Numbered from the stretch's first letter, positions 33,071 to 44,640 are shown. The stretch is 64,000 nucleotides of DNA from Mesostigma viride (GCA_009746045.1 RPFO01000296.1:1419775-1483774), one strand, 5' to 3'. Numbers and translations are program-made. Notes: a model not told the origin generated them from the sequence alone.

Positions 33071-33645
33071 CCCGGTGACGGCCTCGACTCTTTGGGGGTA
33101 TGTCTTGGAAGGATATCACGCCGGCTGCCGGCTGCCGTGGCATCTCCCGGCCGCCCGGCAGGAAGAGCTGCTTTCCCTGGACGAGCGGGTGGGTCAGGCG
33201 GTGGTCGAGTTCGTCACGGCGGTGGCTCGAGACGCACAGGTCTCGGTGCGGGCGGCCTACCTCGCGGGCGGCGCCGACCTGGGCCTCATGTCCCCGCGGC
33301 AGCTTCGCCTCTTCTTGGACGCCCAGGCCCCGCCTCCCGGCCCGGTTGCCAGTGGGGGCTTTCTCATCACCTCCCTCAGCCTGGCGCAGGCCGCCATGCT
33401 GCGTGTGGAGTTCGGGGCCCCCATCGCGGTTCAGGGCGGCCAGGCCATCTTGGTGGACTCGGCCGGGCGCGCCCAGCCCCTAACCGCGGGGACGCCTGTT
33501 TCTGCCTTCCTCCACGACATCCTGGAGTTGGCAGGCATCCCGCACGAATGGCACCCCGCGGCTGACCAACCGGTCGGCATCCTCTCGCGCGCCCAGATTG
33601 CGCTCTCCCGGGTTGCTGGGAGGCCGGCTGGGACCCGCCCCCCCT
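33071..33645 (+). CDS. Retrotransposon middle segment, unknown domain
   Basis: Reads TASTLWGYVLEGYHAGCRLP through VRAAYLAGGADLGLMS and AFLHDILELAGIPHEWHPAA. It is well-formed protein with no family I recognise. It joins the previous segment after one extra base in a C-run and leaves frame again near the C-run at 33640. Confidence 0.55.
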
Positions 33646-35247
33646 CATGTCCGGTCCCTTCTGGAGGGGGACGACCCCGAGTCGGGCTCCTGTGCCATCT
33701 GCCTTGAGCCCTTCCGGCCGGGGGATGGCTTGTGTCGCCTGCCCGCGTGCGGCCACACATTCCATCAAGCGTGCATCGCGCGCAGCTTGCTCCACTCCGT
33801 GCCGCGCTGCCCGTTGTGCCGGGCTGTTGTGCCGCCCCCTGGGACTGCGCTTCCTCTCGGCCCGCCCCCGGTCTCGCTGGGTCCCCTGCCGGGTCCCCAC
33901 CGGGCCCCGGGGCCAGCTGCCTCCCCGACCCCTCGGCCTCCGCCCCCGGCCTCGTTGCCGGGGCCTGGGGTGGTCGCGGGCGCGCTGGCGAGTCCCCCTG
34001 GGAGGGGCGCCGGCGTTCTCGATCCCCCTCCGCTGGGGGTCTCCCCGGTGGGCACTGCCTCCTCCGTGGCCCCGGCGGGCCTGCCGGGCGCTGGTCGGGT
34101 CGTGGTGCGCGCGCCTGCCGGCCCGGCTGGGGAGACGCCGCAGGCCCCACGTCCTGCCTTTGCTGGCGCCGCTCCCCGCCACTCAGCGCCCGCCGACGGC
34201 CTTCACCGGTGTGCCGTGCTGCTTCCCACGGGGTCCCCGTGTGCGGGTGTGTTCCACAACCGTAACCTCCTCTGCCAGCACCTTCGCGCTGTGCACCCCG
34301 ATCTCGGCGCGGCGGATCTGCAGGCCATGAGCTGTTACCGGTGCCCGGAAGCTCACTGCCAGCGGGTGTACTCCATTCACGGGCGCGCTCAGCACGCGCG
34401 CGCCTGTGTTGCTCAACGGCCCCTCAACCGGCCAGCAGTCCCGGCCCCCTCCCCCCTCCCGCCTCGGCTCCCCCGGCTCCCAGCCCCCGCCGCCCGACTA
34501 CTCGGCCAGTTGGCGTTGGCTTGACACGGTCCCTGGGATGCATGCGCCATCAACCCGACGTCTACCCTGACCGACCTCCCCCACCGCGCGCGTAGCCTTT
34601 TCGCGCAATGTGCAATCGTTTCTCTCCGGCGCATGCACGCCGCTCCGGACGACCCGCTGGGCTTTAAACTGCACATGGTGACCCCCCGCCTGCTCCTCAC
34701 CCCTCTCGGGCGTGGTGTGCGCGGCCTCCAGGGTGCGGTTATTGCCCGTTGCCGACGCTTTCTGCAGGGGGACTGGGAGGGGCTGTTTGGCGTGCCGCCC
34801 CCGCGCACGGCCCGGCTGTCGGGGGAGGTCAACTTCGAGCGGGTGGCCGCCGACGTCATCCGCCTCGTCCGCGAGGGGCAGCTCAGCCGGGCCATGACCC
34901 GCTTGGAAATGGCCAAGCTCGCCCCCGCCAATGCGGCTACCCTGGCGGCCTTGGAGGCTCTTCACCCTGCGGAGCCCGGATTCCAGCTGCCCGTGCCGGA
35001 CCCCCTGCCGGCCCCCCTCCGGCTGGACCGCGACTGCTTCCTGGAGGTGATGCGTGAGGTCCCGCGGGCTTCCTCTACCGGGCCGTCGGGCTGGCGCTAC
35101 GAGCACTTGGAGGTCCTGGTGGGGCATGGGGGCGAGGACATTCTCTTTGACACCCTCATTGACCTGGCGGCTGGTCGCGTTCCTCCCGCTGCGCGCGAGT
35201 GGTTAGCGGGCGCTCGCCTCCTCGCTCTGCTCAAGGGTGTCTTGCCC
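33640..35247 (+). CDS. Retrotransposon segment with RING-H2 and C2H2/CCHC fingers, start of RT
   Basis: SGSCAICLEPFRPGDG begins a RING-H2 finger with CGHTFHQAC and CPLC (C3H2C3), the fold of E3 ubiquitin ligases. A Pro-rich linker follows. Two fingers come next: C-x10-C...L-x2-H-x4-H near 34210-34295, and CYRCPEAHCQRVYSIHGRAQ with a further H and C. REL-type LINEs usually bind their target through such N-terminal fingers. A TGA at 34522-34524 interrupts the frame, which then resumes (HGPWDACAIN) and enters the RT (FERVAADVIRLVREGQLS, STGPSGWRYEHL). It ends at the 8-C run at 35245-35252. Confidence 0.65.
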
Positions 35248-37409
35248 CCCCCGAGGGCAAGGTGCGCCCGATCGCCTGCGGTGAGGTGCTCCGCAAGCTC
35301 GTGGGCAAAGTGATCTGCCGCCAAAAGGCGCCCGAGCTCCGTGCCTTTTTCTGCCCGCCCCTCGCAGCGGGTGAGACCTCGGTGGCGGCCCAGCTGGGGG
35401 TGACGACTCCAGGCGGGGCGGATATCCTCATCCATTCGGTGCAGGCCTACCTCGAGGCCCACCCCACCCACGCTGTCGTCAAGGTCGACTGCCACAACGC
35501 GTTCAACAGTCTGTCCCGCGCCAGCATGTTTGCGGCCGTCATGGAGTCCTTCGAGGACTTGTACGCTTGGACAGCCGTGTGCTACGGCCAGCCCGGCCAA
35601 CTGGTTCACATCATGGAGGACGGCACTCGCGGCGGCCTGCTGTCGCGGTCGGGCACCCAGCAAGGGGACCCCCTGGGACCCCTGTACTTTGCCGCCCCCC
35701 TCCAGGGTTGCCTCCAAGCGGTCCATGCTGCCCACCCGGCGGTCGCTATTCAGGCCTACTTGGATGATATCTACCTTCTGGGCCCTGTGCCGGACACCAC
35801 CGCGGCTCTGCTGGCACTGCAGACCGCGGTGGCCGACATCAACCTCCAGTTGACCCTTGCCAAGTGCGCGGTGTACTCGCCCCAAGGTGATTGCTCCGGC
35901 TTTCCGCCCCAGCTCTTGGGCCGGGACGAGCGCCTCCATGGGTTGGATGTCCTCGGCGTTCCGGTTGGCGACCCCGCGTTTGTCATCGATGCTCTGCGGG
36001 CCGCCCTCGAGGCACGCACTGAGGTACTGCCCTTGATTGCGCGCCTTCATGATTCGCAGACCAAGGGTCTGCTTCTGTGGTTTTGCGCTCACCCTCGCGT
36101 CGTTCACTGGCTCCGGGGCGCTCTTCCGTCTCAGGTCCGGCTGGCCGCCGAGGGCCACGACGAACGCATCCAGTCGGCCTTGGCGCAGCTGGTCCCGGGC
36201 CCCGACCTCCCGCCACATGCTATTCGCATTGCCTCCCTGCCTGCACGGATGGGTGGCTGCGGTCTGACTCGTGCCGCCCGGCTGGCCCCAGCAGCCTTTT
36301 TGGGCTCCGTCGCTCAGTCGTGGGCGGAAAGCTGCCGGCTCCTGCCCCTTTTGGCAACGGCAGCGCCTGACCTCCTGGACCCCAGCAGCCCTTTGCCCTT
36401 CGTCACCGCCATCCAGGAGGCCTATGCTGAGATCCAGCAGGCCTGTTCTCCCGTCCGTGCCGCTCAGGCGGTACAGCGCCACCTCCCTCGCGGCACTCCC
36501 TCGGTCGCCTCCGTTCAATCTCCCGCCGCATTCCCTGCTCGCGTCATCGATAAACACCAGAAAACCTACGCGGGTATTCTGCACACGGCTGATTGGATTG
36601 CTCTTTTCGCGGACCTCAACGCCCAGGGACGTGCGTGGCTGTTCTCGCTTTCCTTGCGGAGTGTGGGCTCGGCGTACCTTCGTGCTCTTCCCATGGCCCC
36701 CCCATTCGCCTTGGCTCCCAGCCACTACTCGGTGGCGCTCCGGCACCAGCTATTTGCCCCGCAGCCTCTTGTTCCGGCCGGGCGGCCTTGTGGTAGCTGT
36801 GGGCAGCCGCTGGATCCCACGGGGACTCACTACCTTGCCTGCATGGGGGGCCAACAGAATCAGAATTGGTATTTGTATTTGCACACTGTCCTCCTGACGG
36901 TGGTGCTCGCCATGATTCGGTCGGTTTTCCCCCACGCGAACATCCGGTCCGAGGATGCGGATGGCGCTGCCTTCTATTCCCCCAACCACCGGCCTGACAT
37001 CGTGGTGCTGGACTTTGAGGGGGGTGGCCGGCATCTGCTTATTGACGTTTCGGTGGCGCGGCCCTTGGCTCTTAGCCACGTGGCTGGGGCCTCCCTCACG
37101 GCAGGTTACACGGCGGACCGGGCGGAGCGGGCCAAGCTCCTGGCCTACGGCGACGTCGGGCACCATCGTGTGGTGCCCTTTGTCCTGGAGGAGTTTGGGG
37201 CCATGGGGCCCCTGACCTCCGCCTTCTTCAAGGAGTGTTGCCGGCTCCGGGAGGACCGGCTGGACCTGGAGGGCCAGCGGGCCCCATGGTCGGCGCGGAC
37301 CTGGACGTCATATTGGCGTCAGCGCTTGTCGGTGGCGCTGACTCGGGCCATGGCGGACATCATGCTCCGCCGTACGCGGGCTGATTTTGCGGTGCAGCAG
37401 GGCTATTAG
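35248..37409 (+). CDS. Reverse transcriptase, CCHC motif and restriction-like endonuclease
   Basis: Begins EGKVRPIACGEVLRKLVGKV (RT motif 2/3 area). It continues VVKVDCHNAFNSLSR (motif A with catalytic Asp), SGTQQGDPLGPLYFA (motif B) and AYLDDIYLLG (motif C; YLDD in place of YADD). After the thumb come CGSCGQPLDPTGTHYLAC (CCHC) and NHRPDIVVLDFEGG...LLIDVSVARP, the R-P-D...D-V-S/T core of the restriction-like endonuclease of R2/CRE-type LINEs. The end is RRTRADFAVQQGY and TAG. This 720-residue frame is uninterrupted. Its role is target-primed reverse transcription of the element RNA at a nicked chromosomal site. Confidence 0.88.
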
Positions 37410-37543
37410 GTTCCTCCCGTTAGGCGTTTCCATTGGTCTTATCGTAGTATAGAGCTTTGACATGGCTCTGTATATAGGTTTATAGCTGGGCGTTTGCTTT
37501 GGTTTGAGTGATTTCACTCTGCTGTAAGTAATTATATTTTTAA

Positions 37544-38087
37544 TATATATTAACTGGAAGGGGGCGGCCATCTACGTCGGCCACAAGCCCTGGCAGGCGA
37601 CCCCCCCCCCCCGCGGCCCCAGCGACTCCAGACGCCCCAGCTTAGGGGAATACAGCAGTAGTAGTGCAGAATAGATAGACCGTGGCCATGTACATGTACG
37701 CCTCCTAGAGGCACTATCCCAGCTAAGCCCCGCGCTTTATTTAATCATGTACATGTGTGCCTATGATGTGCCACACTCCAGACGATGCATAGCCTTATTT
37801 AGTAATGTTGTGCCCATGCAGGGAGTCACTCTCTGCTGAGAAGCCATGCCATAGCTCTTGTATAGCCATGATGATCTTCCCCCTCACAGGCATGCTCCCC
37901 CCTTACCCGGGCATAGCGTGATAGACCATGAGGGTGCGGGTGCCCTGGTGCACCTAGAGCAAGTGTTGTTTACATTCCCACCCTTGCAGGAAGTAGCTTA
38001 GAATGTATTATAGGCCCATATGCCCCTTCTCAGGGCTATGTGCTACATATACTCCCAACGGAGTTATGTTCCTAATTAATTAATTAA
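37544..38087. other. LINE-tail fragment and dispersed repeat, no gene
   Basis: 37553-37660 matches the ORF1-like tail at 29755-29870 (TACTGGA..GGGGGCGG). 37800-38060 matches 30460-30690 (CATTCCCAC..CCTTGCAGGAAGTAG and CATATGCCCCTTCTC). Neither encodes an intact product. Confidence 0.5.
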
Positions 38088-39813
38088 TTAACTCGTCGTC
38101 TGTCCCTGGTCCTCTACGGAGGACTGAGTTGAACTCAGTCCTCTCTAGAGGACCGAGTTTTTGGGTTTCGTAGAAAATTCGCCCCGGTCAGAATGTTTGA
38201 CAAAAAAATTCTCTCAAAATTTATTCAAATACTACGTGAAAAGATCTTTCTTGGACATATTTTTGGGATTTTTTTGGATTTGGTATGCGCGGCTAACTGT
38301 ACGGTCAAAGTACAGGTGGTAAGGGTACTTTTCCACGTGAAACGCGAGTTCCGGAAATGCACGACCTAGCCATGGCGGCTCGCGCCCATGCATGCAGTTT
38401 ACGTTTGCGGACGAGTTAGCCGTCCAAACTCAGTAAATAGATTTAACATGCCCTAAAGATGATATAAATCAATTTTTAGCTCGCGGGGATGCGATTTACC
38501 CGGTGTCGGCACTGTTCTTGCTGGAAAAAACTGCGATAAGGCAGGTCGACGGAATTGATTACTGCGCTTGCTTTCCGGCGCAATTTCAATGGCTGATAGG
38601 TTTCTTTCTACATGTTAACATGAGTTGCATTAGAATATATTGAGTGACAGTATAGATTTGATGATCTCGACCATTCTGTCACGTCATGGTCTATGTGCCG
38701 CAAAGTGCCACTTTTGCGGGCACCGCCTGGGCCAAGGTAACGCCAGCCGTGCCAGGTAAAGCCGGATAATCGTTGCCTCTTCGTTCCTTGATGTTCTTAC
38801 ATGAGTTTAAGCTTGCGAGGCGTTGTCAGGTTCAAGTCTTGATGCTCTTTCTTGACCGTTGCCTGCCCCTCTCTAAAACCCCCTTTTCAGATGATGTTAG
38901 CAGGCATTTGCCTTAACCCAGTGTAGTTGTGCAGGGTTTTAGGAGCTGTGCAGGTTTAAACACCTTCATAGATGTTAGTTATTCTTTTGCTACGTTCATA
39001 CTGCATGATTGTGTGGCCACGGGCTGCGTCAAGGGTGCATTCAAGCTTTTACGGGTGAGTGAAAAGTCTTGGTGACAAACCACTGCCATCATGTGCCAGC
39101 AACTATGTTGGCCACATCATGGCAAGGCAAAACAGTTATAGCCATATCTATTGTTGTTTGAAACAATGGAAATATGCTTAACCTACCCATTATATTGGTG
39201 GTTGACACTTATAACATAACCCTTTGTTGGTAGGTATCCAAGCCCATTCCCTACATGCATGCATAGGCTCTCACTACATGATAAGGCATGATATACCTGA
39301 AGTATGATGATGCAAGTGTGTTGTCCTGTAATGCTTGAAGGGAAATGAGTTGATTGGGATGGTTGGTGGCCACGGTGATGTAGTATGACCGCACTTACAT
39401 GCTAGCAAAGTTAGCAAAAGCCCCATTCCTCTCCTGAGGACTGAGAGTTTTTTAATTGTTTCAGGCAGTTGCAGTGGCCAAATGGAGCCCAGTTTTTTGC
39501 CACGCTTCAAGAACTATGTTGTTTACATGCCTATATTTTTTCTTCATGCACCAGGATTTGATTGAATTTTTCCCACTCGTTCTTATCCCGAAAAATGCAA
39601 ATTCGCGAGGGGCGCCCAACGTCCGTGTAATTTTCAGGTGTTCGGGTCAAGTTTTCACATATGCAGTATTTTTGCCAACAAAATGATATCTAGTACACCC
39701 CAGATCCACATCAAAACATTTGGGATGGACCCCCCACCTAGTCGCTACACGCGGTTGAAAATTGTCAACTCAGTCCTCCTGTGAGGACTGAGTTGGGACA
39801 GACGACGAGTTAA
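38088..39813. mobile_element. TTAA-flanked TIR element, copy B (inverted relative to copy A)
   Basis: TTAA at both ends (38088-38091, 39810-39813), with 15 bp perfect TIRs CTCGTCGTCTGTCCC. Hairpins of the type ACTCAGTCCTC...GAGGACTGAGT lie inside each end. The interior is the diverged reverse complement of 17366-19448, including the cognate of the 138-codon ORF, here broken. Confidence 0.78.
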
Positions 39814-39830
39814 TATATATTAAAAATACG

Positions 39831-40411
39831 CTGCCTTCTATTCCCCCAACCACCGGCCTGACATCGTGGTGCTGGACTTTGAGGGGGGTGGCCGGCATCT
39901 GCTTATTGACGTTTCGGTGGCGCGGCCCTTGGCTCTTAGCCACGTGGCTGGGGCCTCCCTCACGGCAGGTTACACGGCGGACCGGGCGGAGCGGGCCAAG
40001 CTCCTGGCCTACGGCGACGTCGGGCACCATCGTGTGGTGCCCTTTGTCCTGGAGGAGTTTGGGGCCATGGGGCCCCTGACCTCCGCCTTCTTCAAGGAGT
40101 GTTGCCGGCTCCGGGAGGACCGGCTGGACCTGGAGGGCCAGCGGGCCCCATGGTCGGCGCGGACCTGGACGTCATATTGGCGTCAGCGCTTGTCGGTGGC
40201 GCTGACTCGGGCCATGGCTGACATCATGCTCCGCCGTACGCGGGCTGATTTTGCGGTGCAGCAGGGCTATTAGGTTCCTCCCGTTAGGCGTTTCCATTGG
40301 TCTTATCGTAGTATAGAGCTTTGACATGGCTCTGTATATAGGTTTATAGCTGGGCGTTTGCTTTGGTTTGAGTGATTTCACTCTGCTGTAAGTAATTATA
40401 TTTTTAATATA
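39831..40411 (+). mobile_element. 5'-truncated copy of the REL-type retrotransposon
   Basis: Identical or nearly so to 36968-37543. It starts inside the endonuclease domain (TTCTATTCCCCCAACCACCG) and keeps the stop codon at 40271-40273 and the whole 3' end. Only a base or two differ over 570 bp, so the truncated copy is as young as the long one. 5' truncation is the usual outcome of target-primed reverse transcription. Confidence 0.9.
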
Positions 40412-40482
40412 TATATTAAAAATATAATTACTTACAGCAGAGTGAAATCACTCAAACCAAAGCAAACGCCCAGCTATAAACC
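40341..40482. repeat. Perfect palindrome of the retrotransposon 3' end, 71 bp arms
   Basis: GGTTTATAGCTGGGCGTTTG...TTTTTAATATA is followed directly by its exact reverse complement, with the centre at 40411/40412. Two 3' ends of the same element are thus joined tail to tail. Confidence 0.95.
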
Positions 40483-40703
40483 TGCTACATATATTCATTG
40501 AGAATGATAGATTACGGAGGTGAGATAGGCATGCAACATAAGGAAAAACCCGATAACTGGGAGAATAACCCTGAAGAAATTAATAGTAATCTGACACAGA
40601 CATCCAAGGATCACGCCAGCGGCACAAGGTACAACTAACTATACATCACAAAACTACACGCAGCAACAGCGCTGCCGGCCCACCATGCAGGCCTGGAAGG
40701 GAT

Positions 40704-42490
40704 CTAGACCGCATGGGTCGCGACAAAGTCGGCCCGGGTGCGGCGGAATAACACATCAGCCACGGTGCGAGTGAGGGCGAGTGACAGACGCTGCCGCCAA
40801 TACGAGGACCACGTGCGGGCCGACCACGGGGCGGTCTGACCCTCGAGGTCGAGGCGGTCTTCACGGCGCTGGCAGCACTCGTGGAAAAACTCCGCTGTCT
40901 TGGGGCCCATGGCCCCGAACTCCTCAAGGACAAAGGGGATGACCCGGTGGGGCCCCACATTGCCGTAGGAGGCAAACTTGTCGCGCTCAGCCACAGCGGC
41001 AGCAGCGCCGGCATCCACAGCCGCCCGGAGGATGTGGCGACCGGAAAGCGGCCGAGCCACGGAGACATCGATGAGCAGGTGGCAACCCTGCCCGTCGTAG
41101 TCAAGCACGGTAATATCGGGGCGATGGTTGGGTGAGTAGAGGGCGGCCCCATCCGCGTCCTCGCACTTGATGGTGGAGTGGGGAAAGACCGACCGAACCA
41201 TGGCACACACCACCCGGAGGAGAGCGGTATGGAGATAGAGGAACCAGTTCTGGTTCTGCTGGCCACCCATGCACGCGATGTAGTGCGTCCCAGTAGTATC
41301 CAGAGCAAGCCCGCAGCTGCCGCAGGACGCACCCGCCGTGATGAGAGGTTGCGGGGCAAAGAGCTGGTGGCGGAGAGCGATGGCGTAAAGGGCCGGAACC
41401 AGTGTGAACAAAGGGCTCATGGGGAGGGCGCGCAGGAATGCGGACCCCACGCTCCCCTCAAGGGAAACGGAGTGAAGCCAAGCCTTCCCCTGATCGTTCA
41501 AGCTCGCATGCAGACCCATCCAGTCGGCACAGTGTAGTATACCCGCGTAGGTCTTTTGTTGTTTTTCATGAACGCAGGCAGGGAAGACACTAGGACTGAC
41601 GACAGTGGACACGCCGGGCGTGCCCCGGGGCAGGCGACGGTGGACGGCCTGAGCGGGGCGGACGAGGTCGCAAGCCTGCTGGATCCCGAGGTAAGAATCC
41701 TGCACAGCCTGCACAAAGGGGAAGGGGGATGGGGTGACCAAGTCGGGAATGGCGCTGACGGCGCTGGGGACCAACCGGCGGATCTCCGCCCAGGCCTGAG
41801 CAACAGAGCCAAGGAAGGCGGCGGGGGCGAGGCGGGCGGCGCGGGTGAGCCCACACCCGCCCATGCGGCAGGGGAGGGTGGCCAAGCGCATGGAGTGAGC
41901 TGGCAGGCTAGGGCCGGGGAGGAGCACCTGCAAGGCGGCCTGAATGCGCTCGTCATGGCCTTCCGCGGCAAGCCGCACCAAGTGGGGGGAGCGCCACGGA
42001 GCCAGTGAACCACCCGCGGGTGGGCGCAAAACCACAGGAGGAGCCCTTTGGTCTGGGGGTCCTTGAGGCGCGCCCAAGTCTCGAGGACATGGGTGCGCTG
42101 TTCCACGGTGGCCCGGAGCTCCTCTTCGACGTAGTCAGGGTCACCCACAGGGACGCCCAGGCACGAGAAACCACGCGCCCGCGCCAATGCCCCCGGGATA
42201 GCCGCGGGGAAGCCAGAGCAGTCCCCCTGGGGCGAAAAGACTGCACACTTGGGGAGGGTGAGCCGAAGGTTGATGGCCGCCATGGCCACTTCAAGGGCAG
42301 CCAGGGCGGCAACCACAGCGTCGGCCGGGCCAAGGGCATGGATATCGTCCATATAGGCGAGGAGCACGACATCCGGGTGCGCAGCGTGGACACCTTGGAG
42401 AGCCTTGTGCAGCGGGGCAGACAGGTAAAAGGGGCCGAGGGGGTCACCTTGCTGGGTTCCCGTGCGGGAAGCGATGTCGGCGAACGTCCC
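40704..42490 (-). pseudogene. Second REL-type retrotransposon, 5'-truncated
   Basis: Reads from RT motif B (SRTGTQQGDPLGP near 42470) through AYMDDIHALGP (motif C), RLAAEGHDERIQAAL, CGSCGLALDTTGTHYIAC and NHRPDITVLDYDGQG...LLIDVSVARP to RRTRADFVATHAV. It is clearly diverged from the plus-strand element but has the same family architecture. One break lies at the C-run near 42000 and is repaired by one base. No 3' tail resembling the first element was seen, so it is another subfamily. Confidence 0.8.
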
Positions 42491-42736
42491 ATGCTACATA
42501 TATACTCCCAACGGAGTTATGTTCCTAATTAATTAATTATAATGGTAGGCATAGCTTGCGTGCAAGATTAATAGCTCGAGGCCTCACTTGATTGAGGCCC
42601 AAATTTTAGAAGTCCTACTAGCAGCCTGTGGACATACATGTACATATTGACGTCTTGCATCGGAGACGTCCACTATATCTTAAACTGGTGAATTCAGTGC
42701 TCCGTGGTCCCCCAACACTATACTTTTCGTCCGAGG

Positions 42737-43060
42737 GTAGTAAAAAGGATCCGAGGCGTAAATTACGAGGTGGTAATTTACGGCACAGACTACTCTTACG
42801 GTTTACATCCGAGGTCGGATCTTTCTCGTAAGCTACGAGTTAGATCCGAGGTAAGATCCGACGTCGTAAATTACGAGGTAGTAATTTACGAGGTAGTAAT
42901 TTACGAGGTAGTAATGTACGAGGTAGTAATGTACGAGGTAGTAATGTACGAGGTAGTAATTTACGAGGTAGTAAGGTACGAGGTAGTAATTTACGAGGTA
43001 GTAAGGTACGAGGTAGTAATTTGCGAGGTAGTAATCTACGAGTTGGTAATTTACGATCCC
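42737..43060. repeat. 15 bp minisatellite TACGAGGTAGTAATT
   Basis: About 14 tidy units, plus degenerate units on the left (GATCCGAGGT). Because 15 is a multiple of three, the plus strand stays open and gives a spurious 162-codon frame of (V/Y)EVV repeats. Confidence 0.93.
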
Positions 43061-43384
43061 GGTACTTGGTCCCGTAGGTTACGACGTCGTATGCTTCTCG
43101 CGTACACTACCGGTACTACAATCATGTCGCTATGTCGTTCTGAATTGCAGTACGCATGTCACTTATCAGAATTTCACTTTGATTTCACTTAAAATTTCGG
43201 TCAACCTAACCCCTAACACCCATTTACCCGGGGGAAAAAAAATGAATGGCATTTGCAGCAAGGCTCATGCAAGACGAGTTCCTATTTCATAAAAAATTTC
43301 ATTATTAAATGCAGGATTACATGTCATGCACAAAAATCCAACGCCTTCACAGAAAATAGCATATCAAGTCTTCTGACGACAATA

Positions 43385-43640
43385 TCAAGTCAATATCAAA
43401 TTCGTGGCTTCTCTTCGTGGCTTGAAATACTGTTTCCATGCGGTGCGCAGGACAGCTCCGGGGATGTCGGCACCGCACAGAAGCTCCATCCGGGAGCAAG
43501 TGCGCCGGGGGAAGATGTTGTACATCCAGAGCTCGATATGTGCGGGAAGCCGTCGTGTTGGAAACCGAGGTGTCTGCACATAATTCCGCGCGCAGGCAGC
43601 TTGTGCCTTTACGGGGGAAGACCTGCGACACAAAAACCGT
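43385..43640 (-). pseudogene. Isolated coding-like fragment, unknown
   Basis: Minus-strand frame LPAHIELWMYNIFPRRTCSR and LRTAWKQYFKPRREATNL looks like real protein rather than shadow. It may be a relic related to the virus-like block, but this is inference; no family was recognised. Confidence 0.25.
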
Positions 43641-43779
43641 GTCCGGACAATGCAATACGGAGAAATGGCAACGGCAGATGGAGTCGGCTAAGGCCGCTTG
43701 TAAGGAAAGTGATTTTTAATGCACGAATAAATGTATAATGCATGCTACATCGCCATCGCTTGGGCGGTGAAAAGACAAG

Positions 43780-44640
43780 GACCAACCACATGCCCCCACC
43801 TACCCTTCGTGCATCCCGCCCTTGACGAGGCACAACCATGTGCCCCCACCTACCCTTTGTGCGTCCCTCCCTTGACAAGAAACAAGCACGTGCACCTATC
43901 TAACCTTTGTGCATCCCTTCCTTGGCAAGGAACAAGCACACCCACCCACCTACTCCACATGCATCCCTCCCTTGACAAGGAACAAGCACGATCACCCAGC
44001 TACCCACTAGCACGGCAGCAAGGCAGACCTAACAATGGCAAGTGATGTTTATCGGTAGAAACTGTTAGACAACTAGCAAACGAGCCAGCCGGTGAAGAGC
44101 AAGGCACGCATGCAAGGAATTTGTCGTTGCCTATGACTACGCTTGTGTTTGTCACTGCAGTTGAAATCTGCATTTGCATCAGCAGGCCCGATCGAACCCC
44201 ATGTCGCCACCCGCATTTCCACTTATACTTCACGGCCCCTTATTCTTCTCTTGTGCCTGCCTTTGCCCTAACTGTTACCCTAGCATCTGCCCTTGCCCCT
44301 ATCCTTTGATCCCCAGTGTTTGCCGTTGCCCTCATCCTTTCCCTAGTGCCTGCCCTTGTCTTCATCTTTTCCCTTGTGCCTGCCCTTGCCCTTGTCCGTT
44401 CCCTCGTGCTTGACTTGTCCTAATCTCTTTCCCTTGCGCCTGCCCTTGCCCTTATCCGCTTCCCTTGTGCCTGCCCCTGCCCTTGCCCTTGTCATTTCCC
44501 TTGAGCCTGCCCTTTTGGCAAGCACAAGTGCCTTTGTCCTTTCCTTGGCCTTGTGCTTGCTCTTCCAGTTTCCCTTTCCTTTGCTCGTGCGGTTGCCTTT
44601 GCTCTTACCCGGGTGCTTGCCCTTGCCGTTTGCAAGCTGC
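43780..44640. repeat. Imperfect minisatellites
   Basis: 43780-44010 holds about four ~57 bp units (CCCACCTACCCTTTGTGC...CCCTTGACAAG). 44230-44640 holds ~18-30 bp units around CCTGCCCTTGCCCTT. No coding meaning. Confidence 0.8.

Larger units (their letters stand above)
30706..37543 (+). mobile_element. Non-LTR retrotransposon with PHD, RING, C2H2, RT and REL-endonuclease
   Basis: A 6.8 kb insertion flanked by the 15 bp direct repeat TATATATTAACTGGA (30691-30705 and 37544-37558). It comprises 8.4 tandem 170 bp monomers, a GC-rich leader with palindromic C/G runs, a long coding region broken only by single-base shifts and one stop, and a short AT-rich 3' end (TTTTTAATA). The domain order resembles the R2/NeSL/Hero/CRE side of the LINE tree, where a C-terminal restriction-like endonuclease nicks the target. 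The near-intact state and clean duplication suggest a recent insertion. It lies against a fragment of another LINE tail (37559-37660). Confidence 0.88.

Noticed and set aside
35097-36746. 549-codon minus-strand ORF opposite the reverse transcriptase
   Set aside because: The sense strand has clear RT motifs; the antisense frame is open through GC-rich codon bias and has no motif.
42704-43192. Plus-strand 162-codon ORF of repeated YEVV
   Set aside because: A 15 bp minisatellite keeps the frame open; no start context or non-repeat domain.
43195-43240. Telomere-like CCTAACCCCTAACACCC
   Set aside because: Only two imperfect units; not a telomeric array.
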